A stretch of DNA of 64,000 nucleotides, taken from contig CANFCK010000002.1 of assembly GCA_947445035.1 (NCBI GenBank), positions 124,001-188,000 on the forward strand, in the 5' to 3' direction. This document shows positions 42,279 through 51,300 of the stretch, one piece after another. Origin of the DNA: Deltaproteobacteria bacterium (GTDB lineage: Bacteria; Myxococcota_A; UBA796; SXON01). Position 1 is the stretch's first letter. Each line of letters opens with the position of its first letter. The translations under genes were made by a program, and so were the position numbers. The notes beneath the pieces were generated by a model. That model made no database searches. It saw only the letters and a program-made list of their open reading frames with translations, and was not told the DNA's origin.

Positions 42279-43156
42279 ACCTGCGGTTGGCATGGTTGCG
42301 CTGGTCGGGACGCCGCCCGGCCGTCCGCGCTTGGGCGCTGATGGCACCCGGTGCGGCGTGGTTGCTGCTGTTTTTCCTGCTGCCACTGCTTTTCATGTTC
42401 GGGTCGAGTTTCATGCCGTCTCGGCTGTACGGAGGCGTCGACATCGGCTTCACCGTCGAGCACTACAAACGCTTCTTTGATCCCCTCTACCTGTGGATCT
42501 TGTGGCGGACGGTGCTCTACTCGCTGGCGTGCACCGCGCTCTGCCTGCTGGCGGGATTCCCGGTGGCCTATGTGATCAGCAGAGCCGGATCCTGGAAGAA
42601 TCTCCTGGTGTTCTTGGTGGTGCTCCCCTTCTGGACCAGCTTCATCGTGCGCACCTTCGCGATCATGTTCCTGATGCGCGACACCGGGGTGATCAACACC
42701 GTGCTGCTCGCCATCGGCCTCATCGACGAGCCGCTGGCGCTGATGCCCTCGGCGATGGCGGTGATGGTGGGCCTGGTATCTGGCTTCTTACCGTTCATGG
42801 TGCTACCGATCTACAGCTCGCTGGAAAAGCTCGACCCCTCATTGCTGGAAGCCGCGGAGGTGCTCGGGGCGCGGCCGGCAGAGCGCTTCACCAAGATCAT
42901 CCTCCCGTTGTCGATGCCGGGCATCGTGGCGGGGTCACTGTTGGTCTTCATCCCGGCGCTCGGCTCGTTCGTGACCGCCGACCTCTTGGGCGGCGGCAAG
43001 TCCGACATGATGGGGAACCTGGTTCAACGCCAATTCACAACCGCAGGCAACTGGCCGTTCGGCTCCGCGAGCAGCTTCGTCATGATGGCGATGGTTTTGA
43101 TGGCCGTCTTCGTCTACCTCCAGCAGCGCGACCGGGCGCAGGCGATGGGGGCTTAG
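42275..43156 (+). CDS. potB: spermidine/putrescine ABC transporter permease
   Basis: This 293-residue inner-membrane protein has about six membrane segments and the permease EAA loop, with EAAEVLGARPAERFTKIILPLSMPGI facing the ATPase. It pairs with PotC. It overlaps potA by ATGA. The length fits PotB of other bacteria. Confidence 0.92.
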   Translation: MNLRLAWLRWSGRRPAVRAWALMAPGAAWLLLFFLLPLLFMFGSSFMPSRLYGGVDIGFTVEHYKRFFDPLYLWILWRTVLYSLACTALCLLAGFPVAYVISRAGSWKNLLVFLVVLPFWTSFIVRTFAIMFLMRDTGVINTVLLAIGLIDEPLALMPSAMAVMVGLVSGFLPFMVLPIYSSLEKLDPSLLEAAEVLGARPAERFTKIILPLSMPGIVAGSLLVFIPALGSFVTADLLGGGKSDMMGNLVQRQFTTAGNWPFGSASSFVMMAMVLMAVFVYLQQRDRAQAMGA

Positions 43157-43157
43157 C

Positions 43158-43958
43158 GTGAGTCGCCGCCTGCCTCGTTGGCTCATCGTCGTCGTGACCG
43201 CGGTGTACCTTTTCCTGCACCTGCCGCTTTTGGTGCTGGTCGTCTTTTCGTTCAACGACAGCAAGTTCGTCAAGTGGGAGGGGTTCACCCTCCAGTGGTA
43301 CCAGCGGCTATGGGAACGACAAGACATCGTCGATTCGCTCTGGGTCTCACTCCAAGTGGGGCTCGCCTCCACCGCGATTTCGGCGCTATTGGGCACGCTG
43401 TTGGCGCTCGGACTGGCCCGTCACCGCTTCCGTGGGCGCACAGCCGTCGAGAGCCTCCTTTACGTACCCGTCGCGACCCCGGAGATCGTGGTCGGCATCT
43501 CGCTTCTGCTGCTTTTCGGTAGTTTGCGGATGCAGTTGGGCATGGACACGCCCTCGATCGTGGCGATCGTCATTGCGCACGTGGCGTTCAACATCAGTTT
43601 TGTGACCATCGTCGTTCGTGCTCGCCTCGAAGGCATGGACCGCAACCTCGAAGAAGCGGCGATGACCCTGGGTGCTGACGAGGTCACCGCCTTCTGGAAG
43701 ATCACCGTGCCGCAATTGTGGCCGGGCATCCTCTCTGGAGCGCTGCTCGCGTTCACCATGTCCTTCGATGACTACGTGATCACCTCGCTGCTGACCGGTC
43801 CCGGCACCTCGACGCTGCCCATCGTCATCTACACCATGGCGCGCAAGAACATCGAGCCGTCGGTCAACGCCATCTCCACCATCATCCTCGTAGGGACCGC
43901 CGTCCTGATCTGGATTTCCGACCGCCTCAGTCGCGACAAACCCGTCACCTCTCATTAG
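43158..43958 (+). CDS. potC: spermidine/putrescine ABC transporter permease
   Basis: This 266-residue permease has about six membrane helices and an EAA loop EEAAMTLGADEVTAFWKITVPQLWPGI. It starts at a GTG one base after the potB stop and forms the translocation channel with PotB. The C-terminal SFDDYVITSLLTGPGTSTLPIVIY is typical of PotC. Confidence 0.92.
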   Translation: MSRRLPRWLIVVVTAVYLFLHLPLLVLVVFSFNDSKFVKWEGFTLQWYQRLWERQDIVDSLWVSLQVGLASTAISALLGTLLALGLARHRFRGRTAVESLLYVPVATPEIVVGISLLLLFGSLRMQLGMDTPSIVAIVIAHVAFNISFVTIVVRARLEGMDRNLEEAAMTLGADEVTAFWKITVPQLWPGILSGALLAFTMSFDDYVITSLLTGPGTSTLPIVIYTMARKNIEPSVNAISTIILVGTAVLIWISDRLSRDKPVTSH

Positions 43959-43979
43959 CCAAGCCTTCGGAGCTCTCCC

Positions 43980-45143
43980 ATGTCAAACGAACGCGCCAAG
44001 ATTCAACTCGTCCAAGCCCTCCGGAACGGGGAGATCGAGCGTCGTGACTTCCTGCGGGGAGCGCTCGGGCTGGGCATGTCGGTCGGCACCATCGGGCTGG
44101 TGCTCTCGGCCTGCGCCACCGAGGAAAAGGTGGCGGACCCCCCGGTCCCCGCGACCCCAGCCGCGCCGGCGCCCGAACCCGAGCTGGGCCCCATGGAGGG
44201 GGAGCTGCACATCTACAACTGGTCGGACTACATCGCCGAGGACACGGTCAAGCTCTTCGAGGAAGAGTTCAAGGTCAAGGTCACCTATGACACGTTCGAG
44301 TCGAATGAGGAGATGATCGCCAAACTGCAGCTCGGCGGCGGCGGCTACGACCTGGTCTGCCCGTCCGGCTACGCGGTGACCATCCTCGTGAAGTTGGGAC
44401 TGGTCGATAAGCTCTTCAAAAAGCACCTCCCCAACCTGTCGAACCTCGCGCCCATCTTCGCGAAGACCGCCTCGGACCCCGATGGCGCCTACACGGTGCC
44501 CTGGCAGTGGGGCATCACCGGGATCGCCTACCGCAAAGACCTGATGGCCGCGCCGCCCGACAGCTGGGCGATCTTCCAGGACGCCGCCCAAAAGGGCAAG
44601 GTCACGATGATGGACGACATGCGCGACAACCTCGGGGCGTGGCTGAAGTTCCGCGGGAAGTCGCTGAATTCGGTCGACCCCGCCGACCTCGCCGCCGCCA
44701 AGGCCGACGCGATGCTCTCCAAGCCGGTGCTCAAGTCCTACATCTCTGCGCCCGTGAAAGGCCAGCTCGTCACCGGCGACGTGTGGGCGGCGCAGCTCTG
44801 GAACGGCGACACCATGCAGGCGAAGGTGGAAAACGCCAACATCGAGTTCGTCGTACCCAAAGAAGGGGCCGCGATCTGGTGCGACGCGATGATGGTGCCC
44901 AAGGGCAGCAAGAACCCCCGCGCCGCCCACGAGTTCCTCAACTTCATCCTCCGGCCCGACATCGGCGCCAAGATCAGCGACTTCACCGGCTACGGCTCGC
45001 CCAACGCCCAGGCCACCGCCAAGATGGCCACCCCGGTCGCCTACCCCTCCGATGAGCAGATGAAGTCCCTGGAGTACCAGCAGGACCTCGCGGCGGGGAC
45101 CGCGGTATGGGACCAGATCTGGACCGAGATCAAGAGTGGGTAG
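43980..45143 (+). CDS. potD: spermidine/putrescine-binding lipoprotein
   Basis: This 387-residue protein is the solute-binding part of the uptake system. Its N-terminus has a twin-arginine motif (Arg21-Arg22 in RRDFLRG) and a lipobox LSAC with Cys45, so it is exported and anchored to the outer face of the inner membrane. LHIYNWSDYIAEDTVKLFE and YDTFESNEEMIAKLQ are the PotD/PotF signature, and AWQWGITGIAYRKD holds a ligand-contact Trp/Asp. Substrate preference (spermidine or putrescine) cannot be told from sequence. Confidence 0.92.
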   Translation: MSNERAKIQLVQALRNGEIERRDFLRGALGLGMSVGTIGLVLSACATEEKVADPPVPATPAAPAPEPELGPMEGELHIYNWSDYIAEDTVKLFEEEFKVKVTYDTFESNEEMIAKLQLGGGGYDLVCPSGYAVTILVKLGLVDKLFKKHLPNLSNLAPIFAKTASDPDGAYTVPWQWGITGIAYRKDLMAAPPDSWAIFQDAAQKGKVTMMDDMRDNLGAWLKFRGKSLNSVDPADLAAAKADAMLSKPVLKSYISAPVKGQLVTGDVWAAQLWNGDTMQAKVENANIEFVVPKEGAAIWCDAMMVPKGSKNPRAAHEFLNFILRPDIGAKISDFTGYGSPNAQATAKMATPVAYPSDEQMKSLEYQQDLAAGTAVWDQIWTEIKSG

Positions 45144-45149
45144 CGCTTC

Positions 45150-45704
45150 GTGAGTGACGACGGACTCGTCGTTCGGGGGGACGAGCCGCCGGAGGAGCCG
45201 GCGGTGCCCTGGTCGCGACGCGCGCTCGGGTGGGCGAATACCATTGTCATCACCATTGTTGGCGTCGCCGCGATCGTGGTGGGGACGGGTTGGTTGCGGG
45301 CACCGACGCTGCCCGAGCGCGCTCCGGACCTCGTCCTTCGCAACCTCGTCGGGGCCGAGGTCGATCTCGCGTCCTTCGGCGCGCAGACGGTGATGGTGAA
45401 CTTCTGGGCAACCTGGTGTGGGCCCTGTCGCATCGAGATGCCGATGTTGACCCGTTACGGGGAGGCTCACCCCGACGTGCCGATCCTCTACGTGGCGGTC
45501 GATGGCACCGTCGAGGCGCTCCGTGACTTCGCGCAGGCCAACGGTCTCCCGGCGCACCACGTACTACGCGCGGATTCGGCAACCAAGGCCAGGTGGAAGG
45601 TGGGGACCTTGCCGACGACCGTCGTTGTAGGGCCCGGCGGTCGCATCACCGCGGTCCACGCCGGCATCGTCACCACGCCGCAACTGTGGTGGTGGGGGCG
45701 ATGA
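45150..45704 (+). CDS. membrane-anchored TlpA-like thioredoxin
   Basis: This 184-residue protein has an N-terminal membrane helix at about residues 30-48 and a TlpA/ResA-type domain with FWATWCGPC (Cys90, Cys93), and the cis-Pro segment VGTLPTTVVV. It therefore carries a reduced dithiol on the periplasmic side. It starts with GTG 45150, six bases after potD stops. The next gene overlaps by ATGA. It likely reduces disulfides in envelope proteins, such as cytochrome c or the Cys-rich surface proteins in this window. Confidence 0.85.
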   Translation: MSDDGLVVRGDEPPEEPAVPWSRRALGWANTIVITIVGVAAIVVGTGWLRAPTLPERAPDLVLRNLVGAEVDLASFGAQTVMVNFWATWCGPCRIEMPMLTRYGEAHPDVPILYVAVDGTVEALRDFAQANGLPAHHVLRADSATKARWKVGTLPTTVVVGPGGRITAVHAGIVTTPQLWWWGR

Positions 45705-46303
45705 TGCTCTGGGTCGCCGCACTGGCGCTGGCGCAGGAGGCGCCGGTCGCGACACAAACCGCGCTTGCGGTGCGCTTCGCCCCGATCGTCACGCTGGCAG
45801 CGACATCGCGGAACCTGAGCTGCGGGGGAAACATGCGGGTGGGGCGCCCGACAGGGCCGATGTTTTCCGCGAGCTTGTCCGGCGACTGGTTCTTGTCCGG
45901 ACTCGTCAGCGGCTTCCTGCTAGACGACGCCGCGAGCCCACGATTCACCGCCTCGCAGGTCGCAGGTTGGACTTTTCGGTGGCCGGGAAAGGGCGAGCGC
46001 TCGCCCTGGGTCCCCCGCATCGGCCTGGGGCTGGGCGTGTGGGAGGTGGCGGAGGTGGACTCCTTGGCGCAGAGCTTCCGAACGGAAGACTACGGGGTCT
46101 ACGCCGCGTTGAGCACCGGGGGTCAGGTGAGCGTCATCTGGCCGTCGGTGAGCGTTGGGTTCGCCCTGCGCCCGGTGGGCACGTCGGTGTGGGTCCACGG
46201 TGACCATACCTTCCCGACCGCCTTCCAGCTCGGCAATGTGGTCCTGGACATCGACGTGACCGTCGATCTCGGGCGGCCCGGCAAACGACCGGCCGATCCG
46301 TGA
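45701..46303 (+). CDS. secreted barrel-like protein
   Basis: The 200-residue protein starts at the second half of an ATGATG pair and has a signal peptide MMLWVAALALAQEA. The mature part has glycine/aromatic alternation and beta-strand pattern (ASLSGDWFLSGLVSGF, GVYAALSTGGQVSVIW) like a small outer-membrane barrel. One Cys occurs near residue 40. The ATG overlaps the TlpA stop (ATGA), suggesting co-expression. No family recognised. Confidence 0.5.
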   Translation: MMLWVAALALAQEAPVATQTALAVRFAPIVTLAATSRNLSCGGNMRVGRPTGPMFSASLSGDWFLSGLVSGFLLDDAASPRFTASQVAGWTFRWPGKGERSPWVPRIGLGLGVWEVAEVDSLAQSFRTEDYGVYAALSTGGQVSVIWPSVSVGFALRPVGTSVWVHGDHTFPTAFQLGNVVLDIDVTVDLGRPGKRPADP

Positions 46304-46980
46304 TCTGGCTCGCGGCGTGTACCCTCAACGAGCCCATCCTGGTGGCGCACCGAGCCCTTGGCGTGGTCGAGGACGCCGAAGAGAACCAGCCCGCCCACGT
46401 CGTCACCGCCTTCGAGCAAGGTTTCGGCGTTGAGATCGACATCCGCCTGGACGGGGACGGGTGCGAGGGCGACCCTTCGCTCGCAGGGAGCCAAGGTTGC
46501 TTTGACCTCGGTCACACCGAGCCGAACGGGCACACCCTCGCCGACGTCATCGACGCGGTGTGGGGCCTGCCCGAGCTGCCGGCCGGGCGGCCGCTGATCC
46601 TCGACATCGTCAACGATCCCGACCACCTCACCGTCCGGCACCTCCTCCCCTACCTGGGCTCGGTGGACCCCCTCCCCGTCCCAGTCGTCGTGCAAACCAG
46701 CTCGACGGAGGGACTCGCGATGCTGGACGCACTCCGGGACGAGACCCCTGTCGATGGCGACCTGTCGTTCGGACTCACCTACTTCACCAACCCCGAGTTC
46801 ACCGCCCCACCCGGCGCCGACCTGATCATCAGCAACATCGTCGAGCTTCCCGCCTCGCCCATGCCGGTGCCGGTGGCGGTCTTCGGTGTCGCGACCGAGA
46901 GTGCCTGGTCGCAGGCGGTGTACGCGGCCAGCGACGTGCGGTGGGTGATTACGGATTTTCCGGGCCGGTTTGTGGAGTAG
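46300..46980 (+). CDS. GDPD-like lipoprotein
   Basis: This 226-residue protein has a very short lipobox start MIWLAACTLNE (Cys7). The glycerophosphodiester phosphodiesterase TIM-barrel features are VAHRALG (HRG/A motif), GVEIDIRLDGDG for metal ligands, and DLGHTEPNG. The rest is shorter than usual for GDPD (about 250-300 residues). It may hydrolyse glycerophosphodiesters released from phospholipids, or only bind them. GTG start at 46300 overlaps the previous stop (GTGA). Confidence 0.6.
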   Translation: MIWLAACTLNEPILVAHRALGVVEDAEENQPAHVVTAFEQGFGVEIDIRLDGDGCEGDPSLAGSQGCFDLGHTEPNGHTLADVIDAVWGLPELPAGRPLILDIVNDPDHLTVRHLLPYLGSVDPLPVPVVVQTSSTEGLAMLDALRDETPVDGDLSFGLTYFTNPEFTAPPGADLIISNIVELPASPMPVPVAVFGVATESAWSQAVYAASDVRWVITDFPGRFVE

Positions 46981-46989
46981 TCGCCCCCC

Positions 46990-48318
46990 TCAATGCTTCA
47001 CCCCTCGCTTCCGCGGCGACTTCCCCGTCAGCTTCGTCATCGCGTGGTACCCCATCCAGCGCGCCGGCTCCGGTGGCATCCACGCCATCGCGCCCTGGTA
47101 GAAGGGCAAGCCCTTCCAGGCGCGGTCGTCCTGGTCGTAGAGGTCGGCCAGGACCCGCCCCGCGAGGTTGGCAAGAGTCACGCCGTGGCCGCTGTAGCCG
47201 AGGGCGTAGTAGACGTTCTTGGCGTCGCCACGCACACCCATGGCACAGATCCGGTTCCAGGTGAGCGCGACCGGTCCGCTCCACCGATGGGCCACCTTGA
47301 TGTCGCCAGCGTCGGGCATGTACTGCAAAAAACGTCGGTACACCGCGTCGTAGTCCGCCTTTCCATTCCACGCCGTCTGCCCCCCGTAGCCGTAGCCATA
47401 CGCGGCGTTGTGCCCACCACCGAACACCACCTCGTTGTCCGTGGTCATGCAGCCGTAGGCGATGCGGTCGAGGTCGTCGTCGAAGCCGGCTACGCCGGGC
47501 GACCAACCGCGCGCTGACCAATCCGTCCTTGGGCGCGGTTCGGTCGCGACGACATGCGCAAAGAGCGGGAAGAGCCGATCGCCGAAATAGCCCAGCCGAG
47601 GCGTATAGGCGTTGGTTGCCAAGACCATCGCCGCGGCCTTGACCACGCCTCCCGCGGTCTCCAGACGATGGGTGGAGCCTTCGACGATCCGGGTCACGGC
47701 CGAGCCCTCGTACACGTGCACGCCCATCTTTTGCAGGACCGGAAGCAGCGCCTCCAAGTAGCTGACGCCATCGAGGTGACCGGAGGTGGGATCGAAGGTC
47801 GCCCCCAGCGCGCCAACCATGCGCAACCTCGCTGGGAGCGCGCTACCATCGAGGTACTGGAGGGGGAGCCCCTCCGCCCGGAGCGCCTCGACCTCGCGCT
47901 GGGCCTCGGCTGCCCCCGAGGCCCGGGTGTGCACACTGAGCGTGCCGTCCCTGCGCCAACGGACATCGAGCTTGTGCTCGCGAATGATGCCCTCGACGAG
48001 ATCGATGCCCGCGCAGGTGGCGCGCCAGATCGCTGCGGCCCGGCCAGGATCGCCGGGCTCGACGCCGTTGACCCAGTTGAGCATCAGGCCGCCGTTGCGA
48101 CCGCTGCCGCCGTTGGCCACGCGCCGCGCCTCCAAAAGCACGATGCGCTTGTGCGGGTGGCGCTGCGCCAGATGGTAGGCCGTCGACATCCCGGTGAAGC
48201 CGCCGCCGATGATCGCGACGTCGCAGTCGATGTCTCCGACCAGCGCCGGAAGCGCCTCGCGGGGGGTCGCTCGCAGCGCCCACAAAGAGCGGTTCTCGTC
48301 GATCTGGGCCAGCACCAC
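46990..48318 (-). CDS. FAD-dependent oxidoreductase, PuuB-like
   Basis: This 442-residue protein belongs to the DAO family. The dinucleotide-binding motif VAIIGGGFTGMSTAYHL is at residues 34-50 and the segment ANGGSGRNGGLM matches PuuB/OrdL gamma-glutamylputrescine oxidase, where the flavin is bound. Other family features are GYFGDRLFPLFAHVV and ALGYSGHGVTLANLAG near the end. In the Puu route this enzyme oxidises gamma-glutamylputrescine; sarcosine or other secondary-amine substrates are equally possible. It is 1.8 kb downstream of potABCD but on the opposite strand, and starts 21 bases from the divergent MBL gene. GTG start at 48318. Confidence 0.75.
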   Translation of the reverse strand: MVLAQIDENRSLWALRATPREALPALVGDIDCDVAIIGGGFTGMSTAYHLAQRHPHKRIVLLEARRVANGGSGRNGGLMLNWVNGVEPGDPGRAAAIWRATCAGIDLVEGIIREHKLDVRWRRDGTLSVHTRASGAAEAQREVEALRAEGLPLQYLDGSALPARLRMVGALGATFDPTSGHLDGVSYLEALLPVLQKMGVHVYEGSAVTRIVEGSTHRLETAGGVVKAAAMVLATNAYTPRLGYFGDRLFPLFAHVVATEPRPRTDWSARGWSPGVAGFDDDLDRIAYGCMTTDNEVVFGGGHNAAYGYGYGGQTAWNGKADYDAVYRRFLQYMPDAGDIKVAHRWSGPVALTWNRICAMGVRGDAKNVYYALGYSGHGVTLANLAGRVLADLYDQDDRAWKGLPFYQGAMAWMPPEPARWMGYHAMTKLTGKSPRKRGVKH

Positions 48319-48339
48319 GCGAGCGTATACTCTGCGCGC

Positions 48340-49113
48340 ATGATCCTCCCCTTACTTTTCGCTTGTGCGGCGCCGACACCCGTCCCGCCTGGCTCCCCCG
48401 TCCCCACCCAGACCGCCGCCTCGGTGGCCTTGCCACCCCCCGCCGGACCCGTTGTTCTGGCGGGCCGATCCGGTCCCGTCGTGGTGACTCCGGTCTTCCA
48501 TGGCACGGTGCGGATCGAGGGTGGCGGAACGGTCTTCTGGGTCGATCCCTGGTCCAAGGCCGACCTCAGCGGTCCCGCCGCGGACGTCGTGCTGATCACC
48601 GACGTCCACTTCGATCACCTCGATCCCGCCGCGCTCGCAAAGGTGGTCAAGCCCGAGACGGTGCTCGTCGCGCCCAAGGCCGTCGCCGCCGAGGCCAAAG
48701 AACGAAAGGTTGAGCACGTGCTGGCCAACGGAGAGACCGTGACGGTCGCCGGTGCCACCATCACCGCGGTCCCGATGTACAACCTCGTTCGCGGCCCCGA
48801 AGCTGGAAAACTCTACCACGACAAGGGGCGCGGCAACGGCTATGTGCTGAACCTGGACGGCGTGGTGATCTACATCGCCGGGGACACTGAGTGCACCGAC
48901 GAGATGCGCGCGCTGACCGGCATCGACCTGGCGTTGATCCCGATGAATCTGCCGTACACCATGACCCCAGAGGAGGCCGCCGGGTGCGTCTCCGCCTTCG
49001 CGCCCAAGCAGGTGGCGCCCTACCACTACGCCGGGAGTGACCTGTCGAAATTCACTCCGACCGGAACCATGGTGGTCCTCCGAGATGCCTATCCAGGCGG
49101 CCTTCCCTGGTAG
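48340..49113 (+). CDS. MBL-fold lipoprotein
   Basis: About 257 residues. The ATG at 48340 gives MILPLLFACAAP with a lipobox Cys9. The metallo-beta-lactamase-like core begins GPVVVTPVFHGTVRIEGGGTVFWVDPW, then ITDVHFDHLDP and YIAGDTEC. The first metal-His of the HxHxDH motif is Asp in DVHFDHLD, a pattern seen in UlaG-like family members as I recall. Lack of the first His may change metal binding. Function unknown; possible lactonase or RNA-related role is not supported in a secreted lipoprotein. Confidence 0.65.
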   Translation: MILPLLFACAAPTPVPPGSPVPTQTAASVALPPPAGPVVLAGRSGPVVVTPVFHGTVRIEGGGTVFWVDPWSKADLSGPAADVVLITDVHFDHLDPAALAKVVKPETVLVAPKAVAAEAKERKVEHVLANGETVTVAGATITAVPMYNLVRGPEAGKLYHDKGRGNGYVLNLDGVVIYIAGDTECTDEMRALTGIDLALIPMNLPYTMTPEEAAGCVSAFAPKQVAPYHYAGSDLSKFTPTGTMVVLRDAYPGGLPW

Positions 49114-49138
49114 CTAGGCCCGGTTACATGCCGAGCAC

Positions 49139-50299
49139 GTGCCAGAAACTCATCGCGTCCGCTTGTGCATGAAGGACCTCTACCAGCAAGATCTGGTGGA
49201 GATGATCGAGCGAGAAACCAGAAACTTCCAGATCTGGTCGATCGGGTTCCCCAGCCATCCCGACTTCGCGACCGCGTACGAGCTGCTGTGGAATGAGTTC
49301 GGCCCGCACGGCGGGATGGAGCGCATCGAGGCGGTCAAGAGCTTCCTCCTCGAAGATCCGTACGAGCCGGCGCCGAACGGCACGTTCATGCGGTACTTCA
49401 TGCTGGTGGCGAAGGACCACAAGGGCGAGATTCTCGGCGCCCGCGACGGTGTGCTGCTCTTGAACCAGGAGTACGACCCGGACCTCGTCCTGGTTTTCCT
49501 CAGTCACATCGTCATGAAACCCGAAGCGCGCGGGACCGTGCTGTCCTACTGGCTGCGCATCGCCCCGGTCGAGCTGGCCACCAGCTACCTCGCCAACCTG
49601 CTCAGCATGGGAAAGATCAAGGTTCCAGCGCCTGATCAGCCCGCGCGGCAGTTCGGGATGAAGTTGAACCTTGCGGCGGAGATGGAGTACTTCTCTCCCG
49701 AAGACCCGATCTCCCTCCAACGCATCCTGTTCTACGGCCGCGGTGGTTTCGACGCGATCAACCCGCGATACTTCCCCTATCGCCAGCCCGACTTCCGTGA
49801 TCCAGAGCACATCAAGGCCACCGGCAACCAACCGGTACCGTACATGATGCTGTTACGACGAATGGGGCGGGAACGCCAAGCGGTCATCCCCACCGACGAA
49901 GCGCGCGCCGTGATGCGACTGCTCTACGATGACTTCGCTACGCACTGCTCCACAGAGAACCTCAAGGGCAGCCTGGACGCGGTGCTGACCAAGCTCAACG
50001 CCCGCGAATCCCGCGGCGGGATCGAGCTGCTTCCCCTCCCGACCGGCGCGCGTGACCTGCACCGCCTGCGCCCCCTCTTTCGCCACACCGCGTTCACCCG
50101 CTACTACCCGGGCGAGCCCGACACCAAGGCCTACTTGGAGAGCGGCATCGCCGAGAAGGTCAAAGCGAATCCACGTTTCTTGGAAGAGGAGCTCAACCGC
50201 CTGGCCGAAGAACTGGAGTCGCGACAGCGCTTCGTCTATCCGAACCGCGAAAAAGACCTGGAATGGACGCCGAAGACGTCGTCCTGGCGAAAGCGCTAA
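49139..50299 (+). CDS. GNAT-like protein, paralogue of the aminotransferase-fused domain
   Basis: This 386-residue protein shares clear local identity with the first 340 residues of the aminotransferase fusion at 58367-60745: paired segments AEMEYFSPED/AEMEPVEPER, PRYFPYRQPDFRD/PAVVPYFQPDFRD and LLPLPTGARDLHRLRPLF/LLPLPTRGAQASRLEPML. Both look like the GNAT fold; here the acyl-CoA loop is weak (PEARGTVLSYW instead of PYRRAGIAGVL). GTG start at 49139 is the first possible; the next ATG is internal. No signal peptide. The likely role is as an acyltransferase or related partner in amine metabolism. Confidence 0.6.
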   Translation: MPETHRVRLCMKDLYQQDLVEMIERETRNFQIWSIGFPSHPDFATAYELLWNEFGPHGGMERIEAVKSFLLEDPYEPAPNGTFMRYFMLVAKDHKGEILGARDGVLLLNQEYDPDLVLVFLSHIVMKPEARGTVLSYWLRIAPVELATSYLANLLSMGKIKVPAPDQPARQFGMKLNLAAEMEYFSPEDPISLQRILFYGRGGFDAINPRYFPYRQPDFRDPEHIKATGNQPVPYMMLLRRMGRERQAVIPTDEARAVMRLLYDDFATHCSTENLKGSLDAVLTKLNARESRGGIELLPLPTGARDLHRLRPLFRHTAFTRYYPGEPDTKAYLESGIAEKVKANPRFLEEELNRLAEELESRQRFVYPNREKDLEWTPKTSSWRKR

Positions 50300-50343
50300 G
50301 GCGACGCCGACGGGTCCGATCTCGGCTACAATGTCGTCTCACC

Positions 50344-51300
50344 ATGTTGCTCCTCCTTCAACTCGCGGGCGCGGCAATTGGGGCCACGCTCCAGCTCCCC
50401 GCCGAGGAGCCGCCGGGGCTTTGGGCGACGTACCTCGCCGGCGGAGAGCTCACGTTGGTCGCGACCGGGGGCGACGTGCGCGCCGACGCGCATGGCTTCA
50501 ACTGGTGGCTCTCGGCGCGGGCCGATCCGTGCTCGATCATCGAGCTGCACCGGCCCAGCGACGAACACAGCGCGCGGAAGTTCATCGCGATGGCCACGCT
50601 CCTGGCCTCGCGCCACGCCGACGGCCTCGACGAGCGCCGGCCCGTCGTGTGCCCGACCGAACCGACGATCACCTCGGCCACGCCCATCCTGCGCCCCGAC
50701 CCGCTTTTGGCGGGCGACGTACGCTGGGTGCGCCCCGCGGCCCCGAGCGTGGTCGTGGCCGTTGTACCGGCGCGCGTCAAAGCCCCGCCACCGCCCCCCG
50801 AGTCCACCGCCTGGAGCGTCACCGCCGGCCTCTCGGCCGTCTACCGCCAGGACGCGCAGGCCAACGCCGCCCTCGGGGCCCGCTACTCGTTTGTGGGCGG
50901 CTGGGGATTGGGCGGCGTACTCGAAGTCCAGACCCCTGAGCACTGGCTTGACGAGAGCTACCACCTCACCGTCAGCCGCCAAACTCTTGGCGCTCAGGTC
51001 GGCTTCAGCGGTCGTAACCTCGGACTGTACGCCGCGGTCGGCGCGTCGCTTCTGCAGCTGGCCCGCGGCGATACGGTACGCGTCGGCGTCCTCGTCGCGA
51101 CCGGCGGAGTCGACGGCGAGGCGTGCATGTGGCGGCCAGCGGGCTGGACGTGCCTGGTGCTCGGCGTACGCGCCGACTCCGCCGACATCGAGGTTGCCGC
51201 GGCGGGCCAGCGCCAGCTCGTTCTCTCGCCCTACAGTGTGCGCGTCGGCGTGACCTTCCGCGCCCCGGTCTCGCGCCGCCCCACTCCGGCGGCGCCATGA
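50344..51300 (+). CDS. secreted protein with C-terminal barrel-like domain
   Basis: The ATG at 50344 gives a signal peptide MLLLLQLAGAAIGA. The 318-residue product has an N-terminal region (residues about 20-155) with five Cys, no recognised family, a Pro-rich linker near residue 140, and a C-terminal half with strong beta-strand alternation (SVTAGLSAVY, GWGLGGVLEVQ, LGAQVGFSGRNLGLYAAVGA). It is likely an outer-membrane protein. The next gene overlaps by ATGA. A longer frame from 50263 lacks a signal. Confidence 0.55.
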   Translation: MLLLLQLAGAAIGATLQLPAEEPPGLWATYLAGGELTLVATGGDVRADAHGFNWWLSARADPCSIIELHRPSDEHSARKFIAMATLLASRHADGLDERRPVVCPTEPTITSATPILRPDPLLAGDVRWVRPAAPSVVVAVVPARVKAPPPPPESTAWSVTAGLSAVYRQDAQANAALGARYSFVGGWGLGGVLEVQTPEHWLDESYHLTVSRQTLGAQVGFSGRNLGLYAAVGASLLQLARGDTVRVGVLVATGGVDGEACMWRPAGWTCLVLGVRADSADIEVAAAGQRQLVLSPYSVRVGVTFRAPVSRRPTPAAP

